Shown here: positions 28,485 through 37,830 of the stretch, one piece after another
How the letters are laid out: the number at the start of each line of letters is the position of its first letter
Numbering within the stretch: the first letter of the stretch is position 1
From: CAVOOW01 sp963697675
GTDB taxonomy: Bacteria > Actinomycetota > Actinomycetes > JACCUZ01
DNA length: 64,000 nucleotides
Reading direction: 5' to 3'
Assembly (NCBI GenBank): GCA_963697675.1
Contig: CAVOOW010000006.1
Coordinates: forward strand, 434,001-498,000
Notes under the pieces: generated by a model
Told to the model about the DNA's origin: nothing
Seen by the model: only the letters and a program-made list of their open reading frames with translations
Database searches by the model: none
Program-made: the position numbers and the translations under genes

Positions 28485-28573
28485 GTACAGAAAAGACGGA
28501 TTCGTCAGTTCGGCAGCGACAACCCAAGCGTGCTCGAAGGCAGCGATCAAGGATGACTCCGTCTTTCCTGCAC
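28485..28573. repeat. Imperfect inverted repeat between convergent genes
   Basis: Arms 28485-28503 (GTACAGAAAAGACGGATTC) and 28555-28573 pair at 16 of 19 positions with a 51-base spacer. Locally A+T-rich (AGAAAAGACGGA), it lies in the 167 bases between the DUF58 and SpoIIM-like stops. It may be a terminator or another dispersed palindrome. It does not share obvious arm sequence with families A or B in this window. Confidence 0.65.
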
Positions 28574-28612
28574 ATTGCCCCTTCGGCGCTGACGGCTCGG
28601 CGCAAGTCCGGG

Positions 28613-29608
28613 TCAGGCGGCGGTCGGCAGGCGGTCGGTCGCCCCCGCGCCCTCCACGTCACCGAGCGAGCCGGCCTGCGCGGCGCGGCGGCCGAGCACG
28701 AACACGTAGGTCAGGAACGCGACCCACACCGAGGCCCCGATCCCGATCCGGGCCCAGGTCGGCAGCGGCGAGGGGGTCACGAAGGCCTCGATGACCCCCG
28801 ACACGACCAGGGTGGCGGCGAGCCCGATGGCCAGCGCGCCCGCGGCCAGTCCCTCCTCCGCGAACGCCTGCGACCGGCTGCGCGGCCCGGGGTCGATCCA
28901 CGACCAGCCCAGCCGGAGACCGGCGCCGGTGCCCACGAACACACAGGTGAGCTCCAGCAGACCGTGCGGGAGGATGAGCCCGAAGAACAGATCCAGCCGG
29001 CCCGCACCGGCCATCAGGCCACCGGAGATGCCGACGTTCAGGGCGTTCTGCCAGAGCAGCAGGATCACCGGGACGATGAACACGCCGAGGATCAAGGCGA
29101 GAGCCGTCACCTTCGCGTTGTTCGTGGCCACCTGCGCCGCGAAGGAGCCGGCCGGGTGCGACGAGTAGTAGTCCTCGAAGCGGTGGTCCACCAGCGCCCG
29201 GATCTCGTCAGGAGCCGCGATCGAGGCCTGCACGGCAGGGTTGTGCGCGACCCACGCGCCCACGGCCAGGCCGACCAGGCAGAAGGCGACACCGACAGAG
29301 ACCCACCAGCGCGCCGCACGGTAGAGCGCAGCGGGATAGATGACCGTGAAGAACCGTCCGATATCGCGCCAGGCGGCGACGGTGCTGCCCGTCACCGCGG
29401 ACCGCGCGCGGGCGACCAGCGTCGTCAGCCGCCCCACCAGCGCGGGGTCCGGCGACGACGAGCGCACGACCGACAGGTGGGTCGCCACGCGCTGGTAGAG
29501 CCACACGAGCTCGTCGACCTCGTCACCGGACAGCCGCCGACGACGCAACAGCTGCTCGAGCCGCTGCCACTCGCCGCGATGTGCCGCGACGTAGGCGTCT
29601 ACGTCCAC
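28613..29608 (-). CDS. Stage II sporulation protein M-like membrane protein
   Basis: 331 residues, GTG start. A helical cytoplasmic N-terminus (MDVDAYVAAHRGEWQRLEQL) leads into five or so membrane helices of the SpoIIM fold, with the conserved TNNAKVTALALILGVF and LILPHGLLELTCVFVGTGAGLRLG segments. In Bacillus SpoIIM belongs to the engulfment complex with wall hydrolases; non-sporulating actinobacteria carry it next to RDD and MoxR/DUF58 genes, as here, where its function is unknown. It is divergent from the RDD gene 67 bases away and convergent with the DUF58 gene. Confidence 0.92.
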   Translation of the reverse strand: MDVDAYVAAHRGEWQRLEQLLRRRRLSGDEVDELVWLYQRVATHLSVVRSSSPDPALVGRLTTLVARARSAVTGSTVAAWRDIGRFFTVIYPAALYRAARWWVSVGVAFCLVGLAVGAWVAHNPAVQASIAAPDEIRALVDHRFEDYYSSHPAGSFAAQVATNNAKVTALALILGVFIVPVILLLWQNALNVGISGGLMAGAGRLDLFFGLILPHGLLELTCVFVGTGAGLRLGWSWIDPGPRSRSQAFAEEGLAAGALAIGLAATLVVSGVIEAFVTPSPLPTWARIGIGASVWVAFLTYVFVLGRRAAQAGSLGDVEGAGATDRLPTAA

Positions 29609-29675
29609 GCTGGCGACCCTAGCCGCCGGGACGAGCGGCTACCCTCCGACAGGTCCGCCGACGAAGGAGGCCCCT

Positions 29676-30623
29676 GTGACCGATCTGGTCACCGGCGAGG
29701 CCGTGGTGCTCGAACTGCGGCTGGCCAAGCTCGCCAGCCGACTGCTCTCGCTGCTGATCGACCTCGCCGCGCAGTTCGCCTTGCTGATCATCGGCAGCCT
29801 GATCATCGGCGGTCTGGCGAGCTCGGTGGACGAAGCCGCTGCCGCCGCGATCGTGCTGGTCTTCTACTTGTCGGTGATCATCGGCTATCCCGCCACCTTC
29901 GAGACGCTCACCCGCGGCCGCACGCTGGGCAAGATGGCGCTCGGCCTGCGCGTCGTGCGCGACGACGGTGGCTCGATCCGGTTCCGGCACGCACTCGTCC
30001 GCGCCCTGGCCGGTGTCATCGAGATCTGGCTCACCATCGGCGCCGTAGCCCTCGTCGTGTCGCTGGCCTCCAGCCAGGGCAAGCGCCTCGGGGACTACCT
30101 CGCCGGCACCGTCGTCATCCGCGAAAGGGTGCCCTCAGGGTCGGCAGCCGTGGTGGCGATGCCCCCGCAGCTCGCCTGGTGGGCGAGCGGGCTGGACCTT
30201 TCCCGGGTGCCCGACGACCTGGCCCTCGCGGCGCGGCAGTACCTCATCCGGTCCCGCGAGCTCGCACCGGAGGTCCGCGAGTCCATGGGCGCGCGACTGG
30301 CCGCCGCGATGGCCGCGTGCACCAGCCCGTCACCCCCGGCGGGGGTACCGGAGTGGGCCTACCTGTCGGCTGTCCTCGCTGAGCGCCGCCGGCGCGAGAC
30401 CGCACGGCTCGGCGCGGGCGGTGGCGCGCCGTCGTCGCCGTACGCACCGCAGTGGCCGGCGACGACGGGCACGGTGTCCGGCTCGGCACCACCCGCGCAG
30501 TGGCCGCCACCACAGCCGCAGGCGTACGGCGCCGCGCAGCCGCCGCCGCCACCAGCACCACCGCCGACCGCTCCACCCGCACTCACCACCGAGGACGACA
30601 ACCCGTTCGCTCCCCCGCAGTGA
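29676..30623 (+). CDS. RDD-family membrane protein
   Basis: 315 residues, GTG start after GGAGG. The RDD domain occupies the first 150 residues: the RLASRLLSLLIDL-like first helix with its Arg and Asp, a second helix pair, and GRTLGKMALGLRVVRDDGG. Two membrane helices follow, then QGKRLGDYLAGTVVIRER. The C-terminal 100 residues are Pro/Ala/Gln-rich and end NPFAPPQ. Some RDD proteins exchange ions (Na+/H+), but most have no known role. It pairs with the divergent SpoIIM-like gene, an arrangement seen widely in actinobacteria. Confidence 0.92.
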   Translation: MTDLVTGEAVVLELRLAKLASRLLSLLIDLAAQFALLIIGSLIIGGLASSVDEAAAAAIVLVFYLSVIIGYPATFETLTRGRTLGKMALGLRVVRDDGGSIRFRHALVRALAGVIEIWLTIGAVALVVSLASSQGKRLGDYLAGTVVIRERVPSGSAAVVAMPPQLAWWASGLDLSRVPDDLALAARQYLIRSRELAPEVRESMGARLAAAMAACTSPSPPAGVPEWAYLSAVLAERRRRETARLGAGGGAPSSPYAPQWPATTGTVSGSAPPAQWPPPQPQAYGAAQPPPPPAPPPTAPPALTTEDDNPFAPPQ

Positions 30624-30664
30624 GAACGGCATAGAGTCACGCCCGACCTGGAGGGGATGCACCA

Positions 30665-31366
30665 GTGGCAGAAACGCCAGCAGCCCACGAGCATTTTGCC
30701 GGGATCGCCGCCCGGCTGCGCGACGGACGGACGGTCGCCCAGACCTATGACGTGATCGTGACGGCGGCACCGCACGTCGTTGACGGATGCGACCGCGCAG
30801 CCATCGGTGTCTTCGACGGGTCGCAGTTCACCACGGCGGCCGCGAGCGACGACATCATGGCGTTGATCGACAAGCTGCAGAACGAGACCGGTGAAGGTCC
30901 CTGCCTCGAGGCGAGCATCGAGCGGGCCTGGAAGCTCGACAACGACATCACGGTCGACTCGCAGTGGCCGAAGCTGGCCGCCCAGGTCGTGGAACGCACG
31001 CCGGTGCGGAGCATGCTCGCGGTGCCTCTGGTGGACGAAGGTCGACGGGACGGCGCGTTGAACCTCTTCGCCGACCGACCGAACGCCTTTACGGATGAGT
31101 CGACCGAAACGGCTGCGCTGCTGGCGGCGTTCGCGACCATCGCGTTGAGTGCAGCGCGCCAGGCGGAGCGCGCCGACCAGCTGCAGCAAGGGCTCACGAC
31201 CAACAGAGAGATCGGTGCCGCCGTCGGCATCCTGATGGCCACACACGGCATCTCCAACGATGAGGCGTTCGCCATGCTGTCGCGCGCGTCGCAGCGGCTC
31301 AACCGCAAGCTGCACGAGATCGCGACGGGCATCGTTCGCGGTGAGACAGGCCCTGGCCCCGGCTAG
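30665..31366 (+). CDS. GAF-ANTAR RNA-binding antiterminator
   Basis: 233 residues, GTG start. An N-terminal GAF domain (about residues 10-165, with GEGPCLEASIERAWKLDNDI and VRSMLAVPLVDEGRRDGALNLF) is followed by an ANTAR domain (about 170-225) with REIGAAVGILMATHGISNDEAFAML and SQRLNRKLHEIA. ANTAR domains bind paired RNA hairpins and prevent transcription termination when the sensory domain is activated. The ligand of the GAF domain is unknown, and no dual-hairpin target was identified in the leaders nearby. It lies 41 bases after the RDD gene and may be co-transcribed. Confidence 0.93.
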   Translation: MAETPAAHEHFAGIAARLRDGRTVAQTYDVIVTAAPHVVDGCDRAAIGVFDGSQFTTAAASDDIMALIDKLQNETGEGPCLEASIERAWKLDNDITVDSQWPKLAAQVVERTPVRSMLAVPLVDEGRRDGALNLFADRPNAFTDESTETAALLAAFATIALSAARQAERADQLQQGLTTNREIGAAVGILMATHGISNDEAFAMLSRASQRLNRKLHEIATGIVRGETGPGPG

Positions 31367-31422
31367 CGGCTTTTTCGACCTAGGCATGGACGCGGCCCGC
31401 GCCACGGACGACCATACGCAGC

Positions 31423-31983
31423 GTGACCACTCCCGTTCCTGCCCGAACCGCGCCTCCCGCGGCGCGGATCCTCGTGCCACTGCTCGTCGGTGCCCTCGTG
31501 TCGGTGACCCTGGGCGTCTACGCCCGTGCTCATCACCCGACGGGCGATCCGATACCGACGTTCGGCTTCTCCGACGTCATCCACATGAAGGTGTGGTTCA
31601 CCACCGTCGTGGCGCTGCTGGCCCTGGTCCAGGTCGCCACCGCGCTGCGCATCTTCGGTCACCTCGGCAGTGGCAAGAGTCCCCACTGGGTGCATGTGTT
31701 GCACCGCACATCGGGGGTGGCCGCCGTCATCGTCAGCGCACCGGTCGCGTTCCACTGCCTCTGGTCGTTCGGCTTCGAGACGTACGTCACTCGTGCCTGG
31801 GTCCATTCGCTGCTCGGCTGCTTGTTCTACGGCGCCTTCGTGGCCAAGATTCTGGCGCTCAAGATGCCGCGGATGCCCAACTGGGCACTGCCGGTGCTGG
31901 GCGGTGCCGTGTTCGCCGCGATCGTCGGGCTCTGGCTGACGTCGTCATTGTGGTTCTTCCAGGAACACGGTGCCGGTTACTGA
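31423..31983 (+). CDS. DUF6529-like four-helix membrane protein
   Basis: 186 residues, GTG start. About four membrane helices are visible, with histidines placed at helix ends (VIHMKVWFTT, WVHVLHRTSGV, APVAFHCLW, AWVHSLLGC). This pattern resembles small b-type haem proteins of the DUF6529/ferric-reductase type found in actinobacteria. Haem binding is inferred from the histidine layout, not demonstrated. The gene is convergent with the flavin dehydrogenase at 31998, only 14 bases separating the stops. The two could form a redox pair, but nothing in the sequence proves that. Confidence 0.75.
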   Translation: MTTPVPARTAPPAARILVPLLVGALVSVTLGVYARAHHPTGDPIPTFGFSDVIHMKVWFTTVVALLALVQVATALRIFGHLGSGKSPHWVHVLHRTSGVAAVIVSAPVAFHCLWSFGFETYVTRAWVHSLLGCLFYGAFVAKILALKMPRMPNWALPVLGGAVFAAIVGLWLTSSLWFFQEHGAGY

Positions 31984-31997
31984 GCTGACCCGACGGG

Positions 31998-33662
31998 TCA
32001 GCCGGTCGCCTTCGCCGCCGCCCGCCCGGCCGTACGTCCGGAAAAGATGCACCCACCCAGGAACGTGCCCTCCAGCGCGCGGTAGCCGTGCATGCCGCCT
32101 CCCCCGAAGCCGGCCACCTCACCGGCCGCGTACACGCCGGGGAGTGGGGTGCCGTCCGCGCGCAACACGCGGGAGTCGAGGTCGGTCTCGAGGCCGCCGA
32201 GCGTCTTGCGGGTGAGGATCGACAGGCGTACGGCGATCAGTGGTCCCGCCTTGGGATCGAGCAGGCGATGCGGCTTCGCGACGCGGATCAGCCGGTCGCC
32301 GAGGTATTTGCGCGCGCCGCGCAGCGCTGTGATCTGCAGGTCCTTGGTGAAGGGGTTGTCGATCTCGCGGTCGCGCGCCACGATCTCCCGCTCGAGGGCG
32401 GCGAGGTCGACGAGGTCGTTCCCGGCGAGCCGGTTCATGCCGGCGACCAGGACCGGCAACGTGTCCTCGACGATGAAGTCGACACCCTTGGTCTTGAACG
32501 CCTCGACGGCGGCCGGGGCTCCCGGTTTCACCCGGGCGAGCACGTCACGCACGCTCTTCCCGGTGAGGTCGGGGTTCTGCTCCGAGCCGGACAGGGCGAA
32601 CTCGCGTTCGATGATGCGCTCGGTCAGCACGAACCACGTGTAGTCGTAGCCCGTGCCCATGATGTGCTCGAGGGTGCCGAGGGTGTCGAAGCCCGGGAAC
32701 AGCGGCGGCGGCAGCCGCTTGCCGGTCGCGTCCAGCCACAGCGACGACGGGCCGGGCAGGATGCGGATGCCGTGACCGGGCCAGATGGGGTCCCAGTTGT
32801 GCACGCCCTCGGTGTAGTGCCACATCCGGTCGGGGTTGATGACCCGGCCACCGGCGGCCTGCGTGATGCCCACCATCCGACCGTCGACGTGGGCCGGGAC
32901 GCCGCTGATCATCCGCTCGGGGGGCCGGCCGAGTCGCTCGGGCCAGCTCTTGCGTACGAGGTCGTGGTCCCCGCCGATGCCACCGCTGGTGACGATGACG
33001 GCCTGGGCGCGGATCTCGAAGTCGCTGTAGACCTCGCGCGAGCTGGACACGCCACGGGCGACGTCGCTCGGGACGAGCACGTTGCCGCGCACCCCGTCGA
33101 CGACGCCTCCGGTCGACGTCAGCTCGTCGACGCGATGGCGGTAGCGCATCGTCACCAGGCCGCGGTCGACAGCCTCCTGGACCCGCCGGACGAAGGGCTC
33201 GAGGACACCCGGTCCGGTGCCCCAGGTGATGTGGAAGCGCGGCACCGAGTTCCCGTGGCCGGTCGCGAGATAGCCCCCGCGCTCCGCCCAGCCGACGATC
33301 GGGAAGAACCGCACTCCCTGCTGGTGCAGCCAGGAGCGTTTCTCACCTGCGGCGAAGTCGACGTACGCCCGGGCCCATGCCTTCGGCCACTTGTCCTCGT
33401 CACGGTCGAAGCCCGCGGTGCCCAGCCAGTCCTGCCAGGCGAGCTCGGCCGAGTCACGGATGCGCAGCCGCCGCTGCTCGGGCGAGTCGACGAGGAACAG
33501 CCCGCCGAAGGCCCAGTGCGCCTGGCCGCCGAGGGACTGCTCGGGTTCCTGGTCGACCACGATGACCCGGCGTCCGGCATCAGCGAGCTCCGCAGTCGCG
33601 ACCAGGCCGGCCAGCCCGGCACCGACGACGACGACATCTGCATCCAGCTCTGCACCAACCAT
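31998..33662 (-). CDS. FAD-binding dehydrogenase (KstD/fumarate-reductase-like)
   Basis: 554 residues, ATG start. An N-terminal Rossmann FAD site DADVVVVGAGLAGLVATAEL is followed by the acidic strand end RVIVVDQEPEQSLGGQAHW. The C-terminal FAD segment GTPLPGVYAAGEVAGFGGGG and the ending EGTFLGGCIFSGRTAGRAA are typical of the flavoprotein family that includes 3-ketosteroid dehydrogenase and fumarate reductase. M. tuberculosis Rv0785 belongs to the same group. The substrate is not known. It lies downstream of sahH on the same strand, separated by the family A repeat at 33696-33790. Confidence 0.9.
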   Translation of the reverse strand: MVGAELDADVVVVGAGLAGLVATAELADAGRRVIVVDQEPEQSLGGQAHWAFGGLFLVDSPEQRRLRIRDSAELAWQDWLGTAGFDRDEDKWPKAWARAYVDFAAGEKRSWLHQQGVRFFPIVGWAERGGYLATGHGNSVPRFHITWGTGPGVLEPFVRRVQEAVDRGLVTMRYRHRVDELTSTGGVVDGVRGNVLVPSDVARGVSSSREVYSDFEIRAQAVIVTSGGIGGDHDLVRKSWPERLGRPPERMISGVPAHVDGRMVGITQAAGGRVINPDRMWHYTEGVHNWDPIWPGHGIRILPGPSSLWLDATGKRLPPPLFPGFDTLGTLEHIMGTGYDYTWFVLTERIIEREFALSGSEQNPDLTGKSVRDVLARVKPGAPAAVEAFKTKGVDFIVEDTLPVLVAGMNRLAGNDLVDLAALEREIVARDREIDNPFTKDLQITALRGARKYLGDRLIRVAKPHRLLDPKAGPLIAVRLSILTRKTLGGLETDLDSRVLRADGTPLPGVYAAGEVAGFGGGGMHGYRALEGTFLGGCIFSGRTAGRAAAKATG

Positions 33663-33695
33663 GCGCGCAGTCTGCCCGATCCATCGCCCCCAACG

Positions 33696-33790
33696 CGGAA
33701 TCGACCACGTTCACCATGCAGGCGGACGGTTCGCTAGGCCTGCAGGCCTTGCGAACCGTCCGTTCACCTGCTGAACGTGGTCGATTCCGG
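33696..33790. repeat. Palindromic repeat family A, copy 2
   Basis: Outer arms CGGAATCGACCACGTTCA (33696-33713) and TGAACGTGGTCGATTCCG (33772-33789) pair perfectly over 18 bp. Inner arms GCGGACGGTTCGC and GCGAACCGTCCG also pair, around a TGCAGGC-type loop. The reverse complement matches the copy at 8204-8300 at about 86 of 94 positions, so the copies are oppositely oriented. Here it lies between the sahH stop (33807) and the start of the flavin dehydrogenase (33662), both on the minus strand, so it could terminate or attenuate sahH read-through. Confidence 0.9.
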
Positions 33791-33806
33791 CGGCTACCGC
33801 GGCGGG

Positions 33807-35249
<1,443 letters not shown>

Positions 35250-35538
35250 GCGGGTATCTCCTCGCGTCGGGATGCGCGCGTTGGGCATCTGCTGCGGTGG
35301 TGCGCGCGGTGGATGGTGGGCGGATCCGGGGTACGACGACGCGGGCGCGCGCAGGCGCGCCAGGCACGACACTCGTACAACTGTTGATCCGCCTCGGCGC
35401 GGCCCCTCAGGGCCTCCCATCAGTGACGCCGATGACAACGGATGCGATTCTAGCGGCTAGGGGCCCCAGTCGCCCAGTCCATCGTTTCTGAGCACCCTGA
35501 CGAGGATTGGATAGCCAAACGACGCCGCCGCTGGCCGA
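35250..35538 (-). promoter_or_regulatory. sahH promoter and structured leader
   Basis: No gene is seen here. On the minus strand a TAGAAT -10-like box lies at 35452-35447, giving a leader of roughly 190 bases before sahH. Within the leader, GGCGGATC and GATCCGCC (35386-35393 and 35319-35326) can pair over 8 bp and enclose a GC-rich inner hairpin with GGCGCGCC. sahH genes in some bacteria are controlled by SAH riboswitches, but I do not see that consensus here. The remaining 80 bases up to 35538 show nothing else. Confidence 0.4.
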
Positions 35539-36496
35539 TCACCTGTCCGATCCGCCAAGATCCGCCCGGTCACCGACTTTGGCGGTGTCGATGTCGGGCT
35601 CGACATAGATCACCGTGGCGATGGGTACGGCCTTGCGGACGCGCGCCTCCGCGGCATCGATGGCCCGGGCCACCTCGGCCGCCGTGTCGTCGCAGCGCAC
35701 CGCGATCTTGGCGGCGACCAGCAGCTCGTCGGGCCCCAGGTGCAGGGTGCGCATGTGGATGAGGCGCTCGACCGAGTCGTCGGCCTCCAGCGCTGCCCTG
35801 ATCGCCGCCTCGTCGGTCGGGCTGGCGGCCTCGCCGAGGAGCAGGCTCTTGGTCTCGACGGCCAGCACGATCGCCACCGTGACGAGCAGGACGCCGATCG
35901 CGAGCGTCCCGATGCCGTCCCACACGCCGTCGTCGGTGATCAGTGTCAGGCCGACGCCGAACAGCGCGAGGGCGAGGCCGACCAGGGCGGCGAAGTCCTC
36001 GAGCAGGACGACCGGCAGCTCTGGCGCCTTCGCCCGGCGGATGAACTCGACCCAGCTGGTCTCCTTGCTGCGCACGTGGTTGGACTCTTTGATCGCCGTG
36101 CGGAACGAGAAGGTCTCGAGCGCCGATGGCCACGATCAGGACGACGATCGGAACCCACTGCCACGAATCGATCGGCTCCGGGTGCGACACCTTGTGAAAA
36201 CCTTCGTACAACGCGAAAAGGCCACCGACGCTGAACAGCACGACGGCCACGATGAACGCGTAGATGTAGCGCTCGCGGCCGTAGCCGAACGGGTGCTCCA
36301 TGTCGGCCTCGCGGCGCGACCGACGCCCGCCGAGCAGGAGCAGCCCCTGGTTGCCCGAGTCGGCCAACGAGTGGATCGACTCGGCGAGCATCGACGACGA
36401 CGAGGTCAGCGCGAAGGCCAGGAACTTGGTCGCGGCGATGCCCAGGTTCGCGAGCAGCGCGGCCACGATCGCGCGGGTGCCCCCCTCGGTGCTCAT
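35539..36496 (-). CDS. Cation diffusion facilitator transporter, frameshifted
   Basis: Removing one base near 36121 restores a 318-residue protein. The N-terminal part (MSTEGGTRAIVAALLANLG, then SSSSMLAESIHSLADSGNQ) has the AES-HSLADS-type helix that carries metal ligands in cation diffusion facilitators, and HPFGYGRERYIYAFI follows. After the break come LLEDFAALVGLALALFGVGL and a C-terminal cytoplasmic domain. These exporters move divalent metals such as Zn2+ or Fe2+ out of the cytoplasm. The start overlaps the stop of the upstream isomerase gene (ATGA), so the gene is the last of the manB operon as read here. Confidence 0.85.
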
Positions 36497-37642
36497 CCTG
36501 CTGCCGCCTTCTTCAGGGTGACGATGGGGTCGATCGGGGTCGGGTCGGTGCCCTCGAGCAGTGCCAGGTAGACGCTCGCGAAGTCGAGCAGCGCGATCAG
36601 CGAGGCGAGCCGCTCCAAGCGGGTGCTCCCCGGTGGCCGTGAGCTCGTCGAGCGCGACGCCGTACTGGTCGGCGAGCAGCAGCGTGGCCTGGCAACGCCG
36701 GACCACGGGCTCGAGCTCCTGCGTGTCGCGCAGCAGCACCATCCGCAACCGCTCACGGGTCGGCCCGCCGTCGAGCAGCGGGTCGCGGAAGATGTCGTCG
36801 GCCGGGTCGCCGCCGCCGGCGCCGTAGCGGCCGGCGAGCGTCACGATCTGGTTGTGGTGGACCTCGGTGAGAGGGCCGTGGACAGCCGGCTGCTTGGCGT
36901 TCTCCGCGAGCTGGCACGCGAAGCGCAGCGCCGCGACTGCCGCGAGGTCGCTCGTCCCCCAGATCATCGGCAGCGTTCCCGACAGCTGCATCGCCGTCTT
37001 CTTCGCGACGTTGTCGTAGACCTCCCGCGTCGGCCCGCACGCGGAGCTGGTCTCGTCGAGCTGGTCGGCGACTCCGGCCAGCAGACCCCGCGGCACGCTC
37101 GCGAGCCCGAGGGCGTCGACCACCGCGAGCAGCGGGGTGACGATGGCCCACAGGTTCGCGCGCGGCATGCGGCCGCTGCTGTCGATGTCCAGCTGTACGG
37201 CGCGGCCACCCGCCGCCCGTGCCGAGAGGCTGGAGCCGGCCTTGGCTGCGGTGACCACCCGCGCGCCGCGACGCACGGCTTCGTCGGCCGCTGCGAGTGT
37301 CTCCTCGGTCTCACCGGAGCAGGACACCGCGATGACGAGGTCCAGCGGACCGACCCAGCCGGGCAGCCGGTAGCCACGCGAGACGACGATCGGGACGGCG
37401 CACGACGATCCCGCGACGGCCGCGACGACGTCGCCCGCGATGCCCGACCCACCCATGCCGGCGACCACGAGCGCCCGCGGACGGCCGTCCGCCGACACCG
37501 CGCGTACCGCGTCGTCGTCGAGACGGAGCAGGGCCTCGCGCACCTGCGCCCCTGCGGACCCGACCGCGCGCAGCATCCCGCCGGGGTCGCGGGCGTCGAG
37601 GGCCGCGAGGTCGTCGAGGACGGACTCGTCGGTGGGCAGCAT
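36493..37642 (-). CDS. Bifunctional phosphoglucose/phosphomannose isomerase, frameshifted
   Basis: Removing one C from the CCCC run at 36628-36631 restores a 382-residue SIS-domain protein. SIS motifs include ALVVAGMGGSGIAGDVVAAV and VIAVSCSGETEETLAAADEA; EVYDNVAKKTAMQLSG and AENAKQPAVHGPLTEVHHNQIV match the archaeal/actinobacterial PGI/PMI family (Rv3256c-like). It interconverts fructose-6-phosphate with glucose-6-phosphate and mannose-6-phosphate, feeding ManB next door. It starts at the ATG ending at 37642, two bases after the Trm112-like gene, and its stop overlaps the start of the cation transporter. Confidence 0.87.
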
Positions 37643-37644
37643 GA

Positions 37645-37830
37645 TCAGGCGCTGTCGGAGGGTCGGCGCGCCTCGTCGATCAGCAGGACGGGGATCTCGT
37701 CGCGGACGGGATAGGCCAGCCCGCACGCGTCCGACGTGCAGACCAGCTCCTGCGCCTCGTCGTCGACGCGCAGCGGTGAGTGGCACTGCGGGCACGCCAG
37801 GATCTCGAGCAACTGCGGGTCGAGCTGCAC
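37645..37830 (-). CDS. Trm112-family zinc-ribbon protein
   Basis: 61 residues, GTG start immediately after the manB stop. The sequence has the Trm112 pattern: LLEILACPQCHSPL, then LVCTSDACGLAYPVRDEIPVLL. The CPxC and CxxxxC pairs suggest a zinc ribbon. In eukaryotes and some bacteria Trm112 activates methyltransferases; in actinobacteria a Trm112-like protein commonly sits between manB and the phosphosugar isomerase, with unknown role. The tight spacing (0 and 2 bases to its neighbours) puts it in the operon. Confidence 0.9.
   Translation of the reverse strand: MQLDPQLLEILACPQCHSPLRVDDEAQELVCTSDACGLAYPVRDEIPVLLIDEARRPSDSA

Noticed and set aside
8204..33790. Family A and B palindromes as CRISPR repeats
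   Set aside because: Copies are single and far apart, with no regularly spaced array or cas genes.
35250..35452. SAH riboswitch before sahH
   Set aside because: Pairing exists, but the conserved riboswitch sequence core could not be recognised; kept only as an open finding.
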